A stretch of 64,000 bases of DNA from Pseudocercospora fijiensis CIRAD86. Lineage: Eukaryota; Ascomycota; Dothideomycetes; Mycosphaerellales; Mycosphaerellaceae. This document shows positions 51,550-62,177 of this stretch, in pieces (the stretch's first letter is position 1; every line of letters starts with the position of its first letter). Location: NCBI RefSeq assembly GCF_000340215.1, contig NW_006921532.1, positions 11,509,501 through 11,573,500 of the forward strand, in the 5' to 3' direction. Below the pieces are notes generated by a model. It made no database searches. It was given only the letters and a program-made list of their open reading frames with translations, and was not told where the DNA came from. Made by a program: the position numbers and the translations under genes.

Positions 51550-54500
51550 ATGAGCAACATCAGCTTGGCCGTTGGGCAGACAGTCGAGCTGAACGACAGC
51601 CGAAGTGGGATTGTTCGCTTCGTCGGCCCTACACAGTTTCAGACTGGCGAATGGGTGGGAGTAGAGCTGGGAGATGCATCGGGCAAGAATGATGGATCGG
51701 TCCAGGGGCAGAGGTACTTCGACTGCCCTCCGAGGCATGGCATCTTCTGTCGTCCGTCTGGTATAAGTCGCGTGGTGGAAGAGGCAAAGCTCAAAGCGAA
51801 GCCGGCAGGGAATGGGGCTCCAGTGAAGGCACGGCCAAGCAGTGTGCATACGGCGCTGAACGGAACCAGAAGGCAGACTCTCACACAAGCCGGCGCCGGT
51901 CCAGGCAAACGGGCTAGCACCACATCAGACAGTCCAACTCCCGCACCTCGCGTCGCAACCGGCATTCGATCGCCCGCCAAATCGCCTACGAAACAGCTGG
52001 GCACCAATGGCACATCAAGCGCATCAACTTCGAGGACGAGCACTCCCCCCGTTGCAGGAAGGAAGGCCACAGCAACAGCAGCCGCGAAACCAAGATCGAG
52101 TCTCGCACCGGCCACATCGACTGCAGCACGCAGGACATCAACACTCCCTTCTGCGCCAGCGTCTCGTACGACAGCATCCACTACGTCAACCACCTCCACC
52201 AGGTCTGGCCTCTCACGACCAGCTATCGGTACTGCTGCGGCTTCACGACTCGCTCCAGCTGCGAGAGCGAGGGCAACTACCAAAGATCGGCTGAGCTCGA
52301 CCACCGAAGAGTCCACTAATGACTCCGCAAGCGAAGCAGCGTCGACCAGAGAAAGTATTACTTCATCTCGACCAGGCACCGAAGCAGGTGAGGAGGATAT
52401 AGACGACACCATCACAAACTTTGCCCCTCCAGCACCACCTCCCATCCCACCTGAGCCTGCAGAGCGCATCGCTCGCGCAAGAAGGCCGTCCTCGCCTGGC
52501 GCGGCTTCGATCCATTCGCAGCGCACCATACGCAGCACCGCTCAAACTAACCGCCAAATCGAAGAGCTCGAGGCCAAGCTTCGACAGCTGGAGCGTAAAG
52601 GCGCAGAGAATCGTGAATTGAAGCTGGAGCTGGAGAAAGCTCAACAAGAGCGAGACAGTGCTCGCTCCATCATTGAGAAGCTTCAGAACAAATACCGACC
52701 TGTACAAGAGGAGAACCAGAAGATGAAGAAGGAGATCGCTGAATATGAGACCCGAATTTCAAGCGTTGAGCAGATGCAGGCCGAACATGAAGCAGAATTG
52801 GAAAGCATGCTGCTAGATCGCGAGCTTGCTGAGGAGACCGCTGAAGGGTACAAAGCCGATCTTGATGCTGTTCGAGCTAGAAATGAGGAGCTGTCTCTCG
52901 AACTCGAAGTATTGAAGGACGAGAACAGTGAATTAGGCCGTGAGATGAGCCCCGAAGAGAAAAACAGCGCTGGCTGGCTTCAATTGGAAAGGACGAATGA
53001 GCGCCTGAAAGAAGCTCTCCTGCAACTGCGAGACTTGGCAAGCGACCGGGAGGCCGAGTTGAAGGAGGAAATTAAAGCACTGGAAGCGCAGTCGAAAGAA
53101 CTTGACAGCATCAAGAGTCAATACGAGGAGACTAGAGAGAAGCTGTTACACGCCGAAGCCAACGAGTCGGACCTCAAACAGCAGCTCGAAGTTGCTCTGG
53201 GTGCTGAAGACATGATCGAAGAGCTCACTGAGCAGAATCACAACCTCAAGGATAAGATTGCCGATCTTCATGGCGTTATCGAAGACCTTGAAAACTTGCG
53301 AGAGATTAATGACGAGCTTGAGATCAATCACATCGAAACAGAGAAGCAGCTGCAGGAAGAGATTGACTTCAAAGACACTTTACTGCTTGATCGCGAGCGC
53401 ACGGCCAAAGCGCAGCAGGCGCAATTGGATCAGGCTGATTACAACATCAGTCGCTTCAGAGCTCTGGTCCAAGAAATGAAGGACCATCTGCAAGATCTGC
53501 AGGCCAGCAAGCAGATTTCGGAAAGTGAGGCTGCGGAACTCTCGAGCAGATCCCGTGCCATGCAGGAACTCAACGTCAAGCTGCAAGACAGCGCTGCAAA
53601 GACACAAGTCAAGACTATCGACCTCGAGCTGCGCCGGCTTGATGCTGAACAGGCGTCGGAACATCTGGCGATCGTGCAATTATTCTTGCCGGAAGCCTTC
53701 CAGGCCGAGCGCGACAGTGTCTTAGCGTTACTGCGATTCAAACGAATTGCGTTCAAGGCCAACCTCGTGCAGAGCTTCGTCAAGGAGCGCATTGCGTCGT
53801 ACGGCACACGTGGAGAGGAGGAGGAAGTCTTTGCGGCTTGCGACGCTCTTGATAAGCTGACGTGGATTGCGGGCATGGCCGATCGATTGGTCAAGTCTGT
53901 CAGCAGCTCTACTGTTGATGCTTTTACTCAGTATGGAAGTGCGCTATACGAGCTAGAAGTCGTGGAGCGCGCACTGAATGACTTCGTTGACGCACTCCGC
54001 CGAGATGATCTCAAAGAAAGCGAGATGGCCACTCGCCTTGGCCGGTCGATCGAGGTCATGACGCACCTATCCAGCCTGCACCTAAACGACAGCTTGGCGG
54101 ACCACTCCGATAGTCTCACCATGAAGACTGCACTCTTGCAGAGCCGCCTAGACAGCGCCACCTCAGCATTGACAGTCGTCAAAGGCATGTATGAGGCGAA
54201 ATTGCCAAGCTCGTCTGAAGATGATGAGTATGACGACGAGAATGTGTCCGACTCGGCCCTGATTCTCAACAGAACTAAGTCGATAATAGAGCAGGCTCGC
54301 AACGCCAAGGTGATCTCCGGGAAGACTCACCGAGCACTGGTCGAGCTGCAAGCGCGTCACTTAACTTTAGAGCCGTCCATGACGGACAGCTTTGATGATG
54401 CAGAATCAGTGACTGCATCTATAGCGGCTTATGCTTGCAAGAGTGGCACAGAGCTGCAGATTCTGTTTGGGGAAGAGGGACGAGTTGAGCCTTTCTCGGC

Positions 54501-55491
54501 CTCTGAGGTCTCGGCAGTTCTCGCTCGTTGCGCGACAAACATATTCTCTGTTGGTGGGTCCGAAGCTGGGCCATATGCGACTCTCAACAGCCGTCTGCGT
54601 GACTTGACGATGCTGCTCGGCGATTTGTCAACACTGCCGACCGACCTGGATAACACGGTAGAGTTTGAGCGAGCGCCCGCGCCCTGGATCGCCCGTGCAG
54701 ATGAGATCAGGCGGCATAAAGAGTCCAACATGGATATGGAAGCCGAGCTGGCCCGCGCCCAGGAAGCCATCCGCGATCGGGACAACATCATCAAGCAAAA
54801 GGAGACAGAATTGAATGTTGAGGCCATCAAGACTGAAACGTTCGAAGCTCGATTGAAAGAGGCAAGCAAACGTTCGGCCAAGATTGCTGAACTTGAACGT
54901 GATGTTCGTGATGCTAAGACTGCCGAAAGCAAGGCCAAAGCAGACCTCATACGCGCCCAACAAGATGCACAGTCTGAGATTGAGCGCGTGCGTGATGAGA
55001 TGTCTCGAATGTCTGAAGAGCGCAGGAAAGGCGGTGCTTTGAAGGACGTCGACGGCAATGCTATGGGCGACAACACAAGACTTACGATGAAACGGCAAGA
55101 ATACAAGATCGCTGGTCTGGAAGGTGCAGTCCGCCATCTCAAGAGCGAAAACATTCGCCTCCGCCTTCCCGCCCCAGATTCTCCGCAAGCCATCAAATCA
55201 TCTTTGGATTGGCTCCACGAGCCCATGACCAACAAATCTCAGCCCAAATCTCGATGTCGACTTTCACATAGGGAAGGCGAGAAGGTTTTTGAAGATATGC
55301 TCACGCTCGCCACCAAGCCGCCCAGCATTGATCTTTCGAAATTGCCGCAGAATAAGCTTGCGTGGAGACCTGCTAAGGAGACTAGTCGATGGAAAATCGA
55401 GAGTAGGCATGAGGAATGGGCGGATTGGAAGCATCGGCGTGAGGAGATTCTTAACAAGGCTTTCAATACGCCTCGTATCGTTGCAGGGTAA
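51550..55491 (+). CDS. Dynactin p150 (Glued) subunit
   Basis: 1313 residues, intronless. The CAP-Gly domain is at about 8-72, with the full GKNDG motif at 45-49 that binds EB1 and tubulin tails. A basic Ser/Thr/Pro/Ala-rich region (about 80-300) is a microtubule-binding stretch. A long coiled coil runs from about 330 to 690. The dynactin p150 domain (about 690-960) includes SFVKERIASYGTRGEEEEVFAACDALDKL. A second coiled coil follows (about 1055-1200). This is the large shoulder subunit that links dynein to cargo and microtubules; in hyphae it is needed for nuclear and endosome movement. Known fungal relatives are ro-3, nudM and NIP100. An unspliced gene of 3.9 kb is notable in this intron-rich region. 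Confidence 0.94.
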   Translation: MSNISLAVGQTVELNDSRSGIVRFVGPTQFQTGEWVGVELGDASGKNDGSVQGQRYFDCPPRHGIFCRPSGISRVVEEAKLKAKPAGNGAPVKARPSSVHTALNGTRRQTLTQAGAGPGKRASTTSDSPTPAPRVATGIRSPAKSPTKQLGTNGTSSASTSRTSTPPVAGRKATATAAAKPRSSLAPATSTAARRTSTLPSAPASRTTASTTSTTSTRSGLSRPAIGTAAASRLAPAARARATTKDRLSSTTEESTNDSASEAASTRESITSSRPGTEAGEEDIDDTITNFAPPAPPPIPPEPAERIARARRPSSPGAASIHSQRTIRSTAQTNRQIEELEAKLRQLERKGAENRELKLELEKAQQERDSARSIIEKLQNKYRPVQEENQKMKKEIAEYETRISSVEQMQAEHEAELESMLLDRELAEETAEGYKADLDAVRARNEELSLELEVLKDENSELGREMSPEEKNSAGWLQLERTNERLKEALLQLRDLASDREAELKEEIKALEAQSKELDSIKSQYEETREKLLHAEANESDLKQQLEVALGAEDMIEELTEQNHNLKDKIADLHGVIEDLENLREINDELEINHIETEKQLQEEIDFKDTLLLDRERTAKAQQAQLDQADYNISRFRALVQEMKDHLQDLQASKQISESEAAELSSRSRAMQELNVKLQDSAAKTQVKTIDLELRRLDAEQASEHLAIVQLFLPEAFQAERDSVLALLRFKRIAFKANLVQSFVKERIASYGTRGEEEEVFAACDALDKLTWIAGMADRLVKSVSSSTVDAFTQYGSALYELEVVERALNDFVDALRRDDLKESEMATRLGRSIEVMTHLSSLHLNDSLADHSDSLTMKTALLQSRLDSATSALTVVKGMYEAKLPSSSEDDEYDDENVSDSALILNRTKSIIEQARNAKVISGKTHRALVELQARHLTLEPSMTDSFDDAESVTASIAAYACKSGTELQILFGEEGRVEPFSASEVSAVLARCATNIFSVGGSEAGPYATLNSRLRDLTMLLGDLSTLPTDLDNTVEFERAPAPWIARADEIRRHKESNMDMEAELARAQEAIRDRDNIIKQKETELNVEAIKTETFEARLKEASKRSAKIAELERDVRDAKTAESKAKADLIRAQQDAQSEIERVRDEMSRMSEERRKGGALKDVDGNAMGDNTRLTMKRQEYKIAGLEGAVRHLKSENIRLRLPAPDSPQAIKSSLDWLHEPMTNKSQPKSRCRLSHREGEKVFEDMLTLATKPPSIDLSKLPQNKLAWRPAKETSRWKIESRHEEWADWKHRREEILNKAFNTPRIVAG

Positions 55492-55706
55492 GACAAGACG
55501 AGGCGAGGGGAGTCTTTTTTGTATAAAGTAGTGAGACTGGGCTTTGAGTTTGGTTTTCGTAAGATACCCACAGGAGCGATGCCATTATCGCATATCATGC
55601 ATGAATTTTGAATCTCACTTGGTCTATCTTTCCATTCGCAGGGATAATTACATGCTGCTTGCTTACTGAATACATGTACATTCCAAATCATCAATCATCT
55701 CACACA

Positions 55707-58700
55707 TTACAGCAAATCCCTTCCCATCCTCTTCACCCTCTCCCTAACCTCCTCCCTCGAATCATACAAAGCTTTATGCAACTGCCCCTCATCATCCACC
55801 CACCTCGCAACCTCCAACGCAGCACCCATCCATTTCTCCGCCTCTTCTCCTCCTCCTCCTCCTCCTCCTCCTCCTGGGTTCCCACTAATCAAATCAATCC
55901 CATGATTAAACCCCCGACTCGCCAACCACCTCAACTCGGCATCCGGATAAACCTCTTGTTTCCCCCTCGCCCCCTTTTCGGCCATGATAGCCGCCTGTCC
56001 CAGTAATTTCAACGCGAAGTCGTCGTTGTTGTTTTTTTCCTCGAGGGAAAACGTCAAGGTGAATCTCAACCATCTTGCGACTTTGGACATGGATTTTCTT
56101 TCGTCGGATTTCCAGGTTTCGTTTATGATTTTTTGGAGGAGGGTGAGGAGTAATTCTGAGGAGGAGGAGGAGGAAGTGAGTTGGGGGTGTAGAATTATGA
56201 TTATATCGGCGAGGGTGTCCCAACGTGTTGTTACAGGGGTGAAGTCGATGCAGGATTGGAGGGAGGAGGGGAGGTCGTGCCAGCGGTGGAGGTGGAGGAT
56301 GCTTTCGAGTTCGTATTTTAGGATTGAGAAGGTGTGGGCGTTGGTGGTGGGGTCTTGGTCTTCGGGGGAGAGGGTGGTGGCGCAGGATTTGAAGGTTTGG
56401 ATGTTGGTGAGGGCTTGGAGGTAGTATTGGAGAGATTCTTCGTTGTTGTTGTTGTTCTCGGAGTTGGAGCGGGCGAGGATTATCTTGGCGGTTGTTGAGA
56501 GGAAGAGGCAGAGGAGTTTGCGTTTTGTGAGTTCGATTTCGTGCATGAGGCCAGCGTGTTTGGGGATGTGGTCGAGAAATGTCAAGCAGACGGACATCAT
56601 GCGAGAGGTGAAATCTGGATGAACTGAGGGACAGAAGCGGAGGGTGAGGTTGTAGGCGTTTTTTGACCACCATAGCATTTCCGATCGGAGCTGATCTTCT
56701 GGTAGCTTGCGGATTTCGTTGATGCTTTTTGCAGCCATTTCGAAAATGGCTACGACTTCTTCAGCAATTGCGTTGATGTCTTGGTTTGGCAAGTCTGCCT
56801 CAGCCATGAGCAGTCTTGCAGTGCATCGTAGTAACGTAGCCATCTGAATCCCCGGAGGTTTCTGATCAATGAGAGCTTTGAGTGATGCCAGTGCCATGAG
56901 TTTCATCTTGGACTGCTGCGCATCGAGAACGGCCGCATAGAGGTAAGCAGGATCTTCGGTCGTATTCTTCACTATCGTCTTCAGACTGTTGGTCGCCAGC
57001 TCTTGGTCATCCGATTGCAATGCTGTTTTGAATGCAAGATATGCCGTAGCAGGGTCGGCCTGAGATGTGCTTGGCATGTTGTATAGTGCCTCGCGAACCG
57101 CCGGGAGATCGTTTTGCTTCAGCGAGATGCGCATGAGCCGGCTGTGCTTGTCAGTATAGGTGCTCATGGGAACGGATGATGATTTGTTTCTTACCGTCCG
57201 ATGCGAGCTTTGTTAATATGACCGGCGCGCTCGAAAATTGGATGCTGTAGAAGTCTGCAACATGCAATCGGTGTGTCTTCGTCTGAGCCACCTGTAGCTT
57301 TCCAGATGAGTGTCTGCGCTGCATGAGTGGCTTTCGTCGATAGACTAGCACCACTCGCTTGCTCGACTTTGTCGAGGAGGTCTTTGACATCAGATGCTTG
57401 CTTGCCAGACGCAAAGTCGTTTCCGCCTGTGACGAAAAGGATGTAGGTGATGATCGTTTTCTCGAGCCACTCCATGACCTGCGGATCTCTCGCTTGTGCT
57501 GACTTGACTTCTGGTAATAGCCTGTCGCATATGAACAATCGTAAAGCATGCAAAGCCGGCTCGGTCGAGATTTGCTCGGCTTTTCGCAAGGTCTGCATGA
57601 CGCTGCAAACATAAATTAGATTTTTCGATGTGGCAATGGTTGCCGAACCTCTTACATGGTGAAATTATCCTCCGTGAGCATTGCCAGTCGCACCAAGCGT
57701 TGCAAGACTTCAGAGACCTCACCCGCGTCGACATGATTTTGTTTTGTCAGCACACGGAGTCTGAGGATAGGCAAGACTATGCGATTGCCAAGGCCATGAC
57801 TAGCTTCGAGTTGATCAACAATATCGCGAGCTCGGTGGCAATGAGACTCCTGATCGGATGCTAGAAGTTGCTCGACTTCAGAAATACGTCAGCGAGAGGC
57901 GAGGACTCGATGTCCAGAATACACACCCAAAGCTACAGCGATGCTGAGTCGAAGCTCGACTGCCTCTTGACCAAAGTCTTCGTCTTCGCACCTCTCCAAG
58001 ACTGCAAAGCCGCGTTCCGACCATTTTAATGCGGTAGATATATCTTTGGCCCGGCATTGAGCCTTTGCCATTTCGTAGCATAAATCTGCGACCTTGATGC
58101 AGAGGAGTCGACTTTCGGGACAGTCAGGTATCTTGACTTTCGACATGCATTGAAAGAAGTGGTCTGCGAGATCGAGCCTTTGAGACTTCCAAGCATGCAG
58201 AACTCTGAGTAAGAAGTACTCCCGCTCAAGCACCTTTTGCCCAGGCTCGTGCTGGCTTACATCGTTGTTCTCTACGTTCGAGATCTCTAGAAGATCTGGA
58301 GTTTCAGGCGCTGTTGGCAAGTAGTAAGAACAGCATTCAAGCGCGGTCACTGCTAGTTCGAGCTGATCGTGATCAAGACACAGGCGAGCTGTCCGAAGGG
58401 TTACTTTGAAGAGTCGCATTTGCTGACCTCGATCTCGCGAGCGACGTTTTGAAGCATGATGTGACGCGTCCAGGAGTAGCATGGAGAACACTCGCACAGT
58501 AACATTGACCTGCGCGGCGTGTGCATGCTGCACTCTTGGATCTGTAGGCGCGTCATCGTCGTTGATACTGTAGCTCGACGCGTTCCACAATGCGGTGCCC
58601 AGTGTATCGAGAGCCTGCGATTTGAGGGCGATTGTGGTGGCCGGCAGTGATGGAAGCGTGTGCGTAGTATGGCTTTCGATTTCTTGCAGGAGACTTGGAG

Positions 58701-58850
58701 GGATTGCAGATCGTCCTTTGAGTAGTCGAAGTGCCTTGTTACCGCTTTCTGGCTTTTGTTAGCCTGTGCAACTGGTCGCCATCAGCGGCTGCTCATACCA
58801 ATCGCAGCTTGCAAGCGTTGCTCGTTCTTGGTCGACTTCAGGGGCGCCAT
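55707..58850 (-). CDS. SPO22/ZIP4-like meiotic TPR protein
   Basis: Minus-strand exons: 58799-58850, 57927-58748, 57656-57875, 57195-57602 and 55707-57141; introns 50, 51, 53 and 53 nt; 978 residues. Helical TPR-like repeats cover most of the length. ALWNASSYS near residue 60-80 and LRLFICDRLLPEV are typical of the Spo22/Zip4 family. The core contains PAYLYAAVLDAQQSKMKLMAL and WWSKNAYNLTLRFCPSVHP, a well-conserved stretch. Zip4 is part of the ZMM group that promotes crossovers during meiosis, so the gene implies a sexual cycle past or present. A (TCC)n run at about 55850-55875 codes for poly-Gly near the C-terminus. The 3' end faces the dynactin gene 215 bp away. Confidence 0.85.
55845..55876 (-). 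repeat. Triplet repeat coding for poly-Gly near C-terminus of SPO22-like protein
   Basis: TCC-type triplets on the plus strand give about ten Gly on the minus strand, followed by paired Glu. Low complexity. Confidence 0.8.
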
Positions 58851-60444
58851 TGGTGAATTGTCAAGGAACGATGGTGGAATACGGAGTTTTAATGCTTACA
58901 CAAGGCGGTGGTGCGCAGCCTGGCCCCCATGCTCTCTTGTCCATGGCTGCTCCCGAAGGAAGGCACGCGTGGCCGATGTCCTTCAACGGCAGGAGCGAGT
59001 TCTACAACTTCTACATGACTTGACTTCCTAAATCGCCAACACCGGCCTCGCCTCGCCTCGCTGCTTTTGCATCTTTCTCGCCTCGCTTCTACTCTGTACC
59101 AGTACCAGTGGTCTTCTGCCACGCGTAGGACCCGATGATGCGCTTCCGCTGCGCGCTGCATGCCGACATGATCGATAACTCCGCTGCAGCGTCACTCATG
59201 CTATGCTGCATCTCCTGGGATATATTGTACTTTTGGAGCCGCTCGAACTTCACCAACGATCCACGCCGCCTTGCCGATGCCAAGAAGCGACTCATGTAGG
59301 ATATCGTGGCGGTCGATAGCGGAGTCAGTGACAAGAGCAGATTGTCACATGTTCGGGAATGCATATTAAGTCGCCTCCGTGTTTGAGAGCAACTCGCTGT
59401 CTTGACGCTGCGTTGAGCAGGGGTAGAACTAAGACTTGGTCGTGAATGTTTTCTTTGGCAGCTGGCATGTGCTGCGCTTGCCAAGGGCCAAGAGCCGCCC
59501 TTCTCTTCTGCCGTCTTTTCTTGTGAACTTGGCCGAGCTCCATTAGTCTACTGCACTTGCTGTTATACTGTTTCAGGCCTGCGCCCGACATGTACGCGAG
59601 ATGAGGTCTGGTCGGCCTCTCGGCGAGAATGCACTCGTATTTTCATGGCTTGACATATTCTCGGCTGGCGAATTCTGTGCACGACAAATCGTCCGAGCTC
59701 CTTTCCGACTTGTGTGACTGCATCATCCGGTAGTAGTTCCCAAGGAGTCAAGGGAAAAGCTCGTGTCATGAAATCGGAAACGACGACATGAACATAGCCT
59801 TGGCTAAACAATACCTTGGCAGCCGAGGCTGAGTGCCACAATTGATGACACTGCGGAACAGTGAGCCTCTGCAATAGAGGTCCATCGCGATCCGACTGCT
59901 TCTGTGTTTGAGGTGGACCAGTACGAAGTGTGAAGATTGAGTGCTGAATGGCGCCAATGACGACTTCTGATACCAAGTCTTGGCCGTCCTCCGCCCTCGC
60001 GCCCAGTCCGGAGTGCACCGTGCCCTCCTCTCCTGATGAGGAACCAAGAGCTCAAGGCCGCCAACCCAACACCGCCCTGCCGGCAGCATTTGTTGCGGCG
60101 CGGCGCGGCGGTGGAGGCGTGTCACAGATATCTGGCCAAGACCAATGAGACATGCAACGACGATCCTTGGACGTGCAAATATGCACGCCGTCTTGGGACT
60201 GCCGATGAGAGGACGCCAAAATCGGCACTGCCAAGTCACTTGGCGCATGCGCCGACTTGGCATATTCTTGGAGGACGAGGCCTGCCATGGCGCCGCGATG
60301 CTGTGAGAGCAGCGATGTCTTACTTAACAAGTGCTCACCACCCCGTGCGCCCTCGTGCAGATACCCGGAACGAACTCTTGTTGATGTCGCTTCTACTGTC
60401 GCCAGTGGGAAGACGTCTTCGACTACATCCAGCATACCGGCATC
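58851..60444. other. Gene-poor 1.6 kb, one possible minus-strand exon
   Basis: Contains the SPO22 promoter. On the minus strand 59563-60018 is open for 150 codons without an ATG; the peptide includes QGYVHVVVSDFMTRAFPLTPWELLPDDAV, which reads like real protein (hydrophobic rhythm, few rare residues), but I do not know the family and find no partner exons I trust. CGCCTCG-type short repeats occur near 59040-59090. Confidence 0.4.
59563..60018 (-). other. Possible exon or gene remnant of unknown function
   Basis: Open minus-strand frame, no start ATG. The peptide segment WHSASAAKVLFSQGYVHVVV and following residues look protein-like rather than random. It could be one exon of an unannotated gene or a decayed copy. 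No domain recognised. Confidence 0.3.
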
Positions 60445-61374
60445 ATGTCCATCGTACCCTTGGCACCAAGAAACAATAACCCAGCCTTGAACGATTTGGA
60501 TTTGGCGGCCACTGATCCATTTGCAACGCCGACTGTCAGTCCACCTGAGTTACCAGCAGTACCAGAGCCAACAGCCCAGAGAACATCACATCCACGAATA
60601 CGGCAGTTGAACGAGCATACTCGACTAGCCTATGGACGGCTGAGCCATGAGCAGGCGACATACCCGTACAAGTCCGCGTCCGTGTCTTCAACAGGCGCCA
60701 GCTCAAACATGACTCCAATCTCATCCATTGATCTTGAAAAGAGCGCGGCACGCGAAAGAGACGCAGAATCGCCCAAGAGGCATTCTCGAACGAGCAGGGA
60801 CCCAGAGAAGGCCACGCAAAGCCCAGCTCGTGGGTCTCGAGACCAATATCAACGACCACATGCCTCCAGACTCGCATATCTCGAAGACGACGACCTGGAC
60901 AGAGAATTGCAAGAGCAAAACGCAGTCAAAATCCTGCTGTTCTTGTCAGGGCCATGCATTGGGCTCTCATTCTTGAACGCAATATGGACAATCATATCAT
61001 TACTCCTCACGACCATGACCCAACCCGTGCGCCTCTGCGCCCGAAGACCGACGTTTGGCCAGCAATTAGGCGGATTGGTCGGGCCGGCATTGAACCTGCA
61101 GCTGAAGAGCATATACACACCATTACCACCACACGCGGACGAAGACACGACATATCGATCCGGCATGCTCGTTGCAGTAATGCTTCTCTCACCATTTCTG
61201 AGCATGGGAATCATGCTTGCTGCGTGGGTTACGGCAGTCTATTGGATATCTTCAGCCATGGTCGGCGATCCAGCTGGTCAGGACAAGCGAGATGACGGGA
61301 GAGAGACGGTTATGGCGTTACGGAAGTGGTGGGAACGTTGGCTTGTGCGGAGTATGCGAGAAGAGCAAACATAA
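60445..61374 (+). CDS. Unknown fungal protein with two membrane segments
   Basis: 309 residues, intronless. Residues 1-150 are polar and disordered, rich in Pro/Ser/Arg/Glu. Then DRELQEQNAVKILLFLSGPC starts a first hydrophobic segment (about 160-190), followed by a basic loop (CARRPTFGQQLGGLVGPALN). A second segment lies at about 240-270 (MLVAVMLLSPFLSMGIMLAAW). A basic C-terminus with RKWWERWLVRSM closes it. Both ends would face the cytosol. I do not recognise a named family. The frame is clean and start and stop are unambiguous. Confidence 0.75.
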   Translation: MSIVPLAPRNNNPALNDLDLAATDPFATPTVSPPELPAVPEPTAQRTSHPRIRQLNEHTRLAYGRLSHEQATYPYKSASVSSTGASSNMTPISSIDLEKSAARERDAESPKRHSRTSRDPEKATQSPARGSRDQYQRPHASRLAYLEDDDLDRELQEQNAVKILLFLSGPCIGLSFLNAIWTIISLLLTTMTQPVRLCARRPTFGQQLGGLVGPALNLQLKSIYTPLPPHADEDTTYRSGMLVAVMLLSPFLSMGIMLAAWVTAVYWISSAMVGDPAGQDKRDDGRETVMALRKWWERWLVRSMREEQT

Positions 61375-62026
61375 TACCACCAGGAAAACAAGTGCAAAGC
61401 TGCACGCACGCTGATGTCTGATGATTTGGTTAGCGAGGTGTTGGAGGCGTTTTCTGTGGAAAGCATTATTGATACCATATCTGCTTTTTTGGGGGGTAAC
61501 AAACAGTGTTGAATATCGCTGCGAAGAAAGCAGTTGTGCTACTCCTCTCAAACTCGTCCCTCATATGGGAACACACTGTTGCTGACTGCCACGCATCGAA
61601 AATCCTTGGCACTCCGCATTTCCATGTTCTACTGCCCAGGCTGTAAAGAAGAAAACTGAAATCCCGATAGCACACAAGTTGCCCGGTACAAGATTTTTTT
61701 TTTCTTCGTTCTCAAAACTCTTTGTCCTACACCTGTGACGACCTCAGGTCGAGGTTGTGAACTTCTGGCGAGTCTTTGCCTTGTGCGTTCTTGTGTCAAA
61801 AATACATGTGTGTGCTTGGTCACACTCACATTGCAGTCTGCTCTGCGTACAGCAAGAAGGTACTGATAACTGAAAGTCGTGGGCTGGGTCCCGTATTGTC
61901 ACTCTTCTCAATCCCGTCGCCATCTTCCCACTGTTCAAGTTCCCCCTCTCATCTTTGAACCTACTAGTACATCTCTTCCCTTACGCTTTCCATCCAATCA
62001 GCTCGCAAAACCCGCTAGCACAACCT
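61375..62026. other. Intergenic upstream of tRNA-Asp
   Basis: 650 bp with a T-run at 61692-61701 and a small palindrome CGACCT-C-AGGTCG near 61739. No protein gene recognised. Contains the 5' flank of the tRNA gene. Confidence 0.45.
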
Positions 62027-62177
62027 TCCTCATTGGTCTAGTGGCTATGATTTCCGCTTGTCAGTCCAACCTAACAAGCCGCGGGAGACCGTACGTACCA
62101 CTGCTATCAGGTACATCCCACTATCGCCCACAATGACTAACCAACTATTGCAGAGGGTTCGATTCCCTGATGGGGAG
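62027..62177 (+). tRNA. tRNA-Asp(GTC) with two introns, one GT..AG in the T-stem
   Basis: After removal of two insertions the gene gives a standard 72-nt tRNA. The acceptor is TCCTCAT/ATGGGGA (one T-G), discriminator G. The D-arm holds GGTCTAGTGG (A box). The anticodon stem is TCCGC/GCGGG (one T-G), with anticodon GTC at 62060-62062. Insertion 1, 62064-62079 (16 nt), sits after A37, the canonical tRNA intron site. Insertion 2, 62091-62153 (63 nt), splits the T-stem between its first C (62090) and AGGG (62154). Only without it does the T-stem become CAGGG-TTCGATT-CCCTG, fully paired. A T-run (TTCTTTTT) near 62192-62199 could end Pol III transcription. The B box is intact but 63 nt further downstream than normal. 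Whether it is functional is open. Confidence 0.82.
62091..62153 (+). other. Spliceosomal-type intron inside tRNA-Asp
   Basis: 63 nt, beginning GTACGT and ending TATTGCAG, with TGACTAAC at 62134-62141, whose CTAAC ends 12 nt before the 3' splice site. Size, donor, branch and acceptor all match the mRNA introns of neighbouring genes. Its position (tRNA 49/50) is not the place cut by tRNA splicing endonuclease. Confidence 0.75.

Noticed and set aside
51639..52538. 299-codon minus-strand frame
   Set aside because: It is the antisense shadow of the GC-rich Ser/Thr/Ala region of the dynactin gene.
55906..56673. 255-codon minus-strand frame rich in His, Pro and Leu
   Set aside because: Alternative frame of the SPO22-like exon; low-complexity composition and no domain.
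57142..57167. Start codon near 57167 for a shorter SPO22-like protein
   Set aside because: That ATG lies inside an intron; joining upstream exons keeps frame and restores family sequence.
62064..62153. A single long anticodon-loop intron in tRNA-Asp
   Set aside because: The 3' half of the anticodon stem (GCGGG) lies at 62081-62085, between the two insertions, so one intron cannot explain both.
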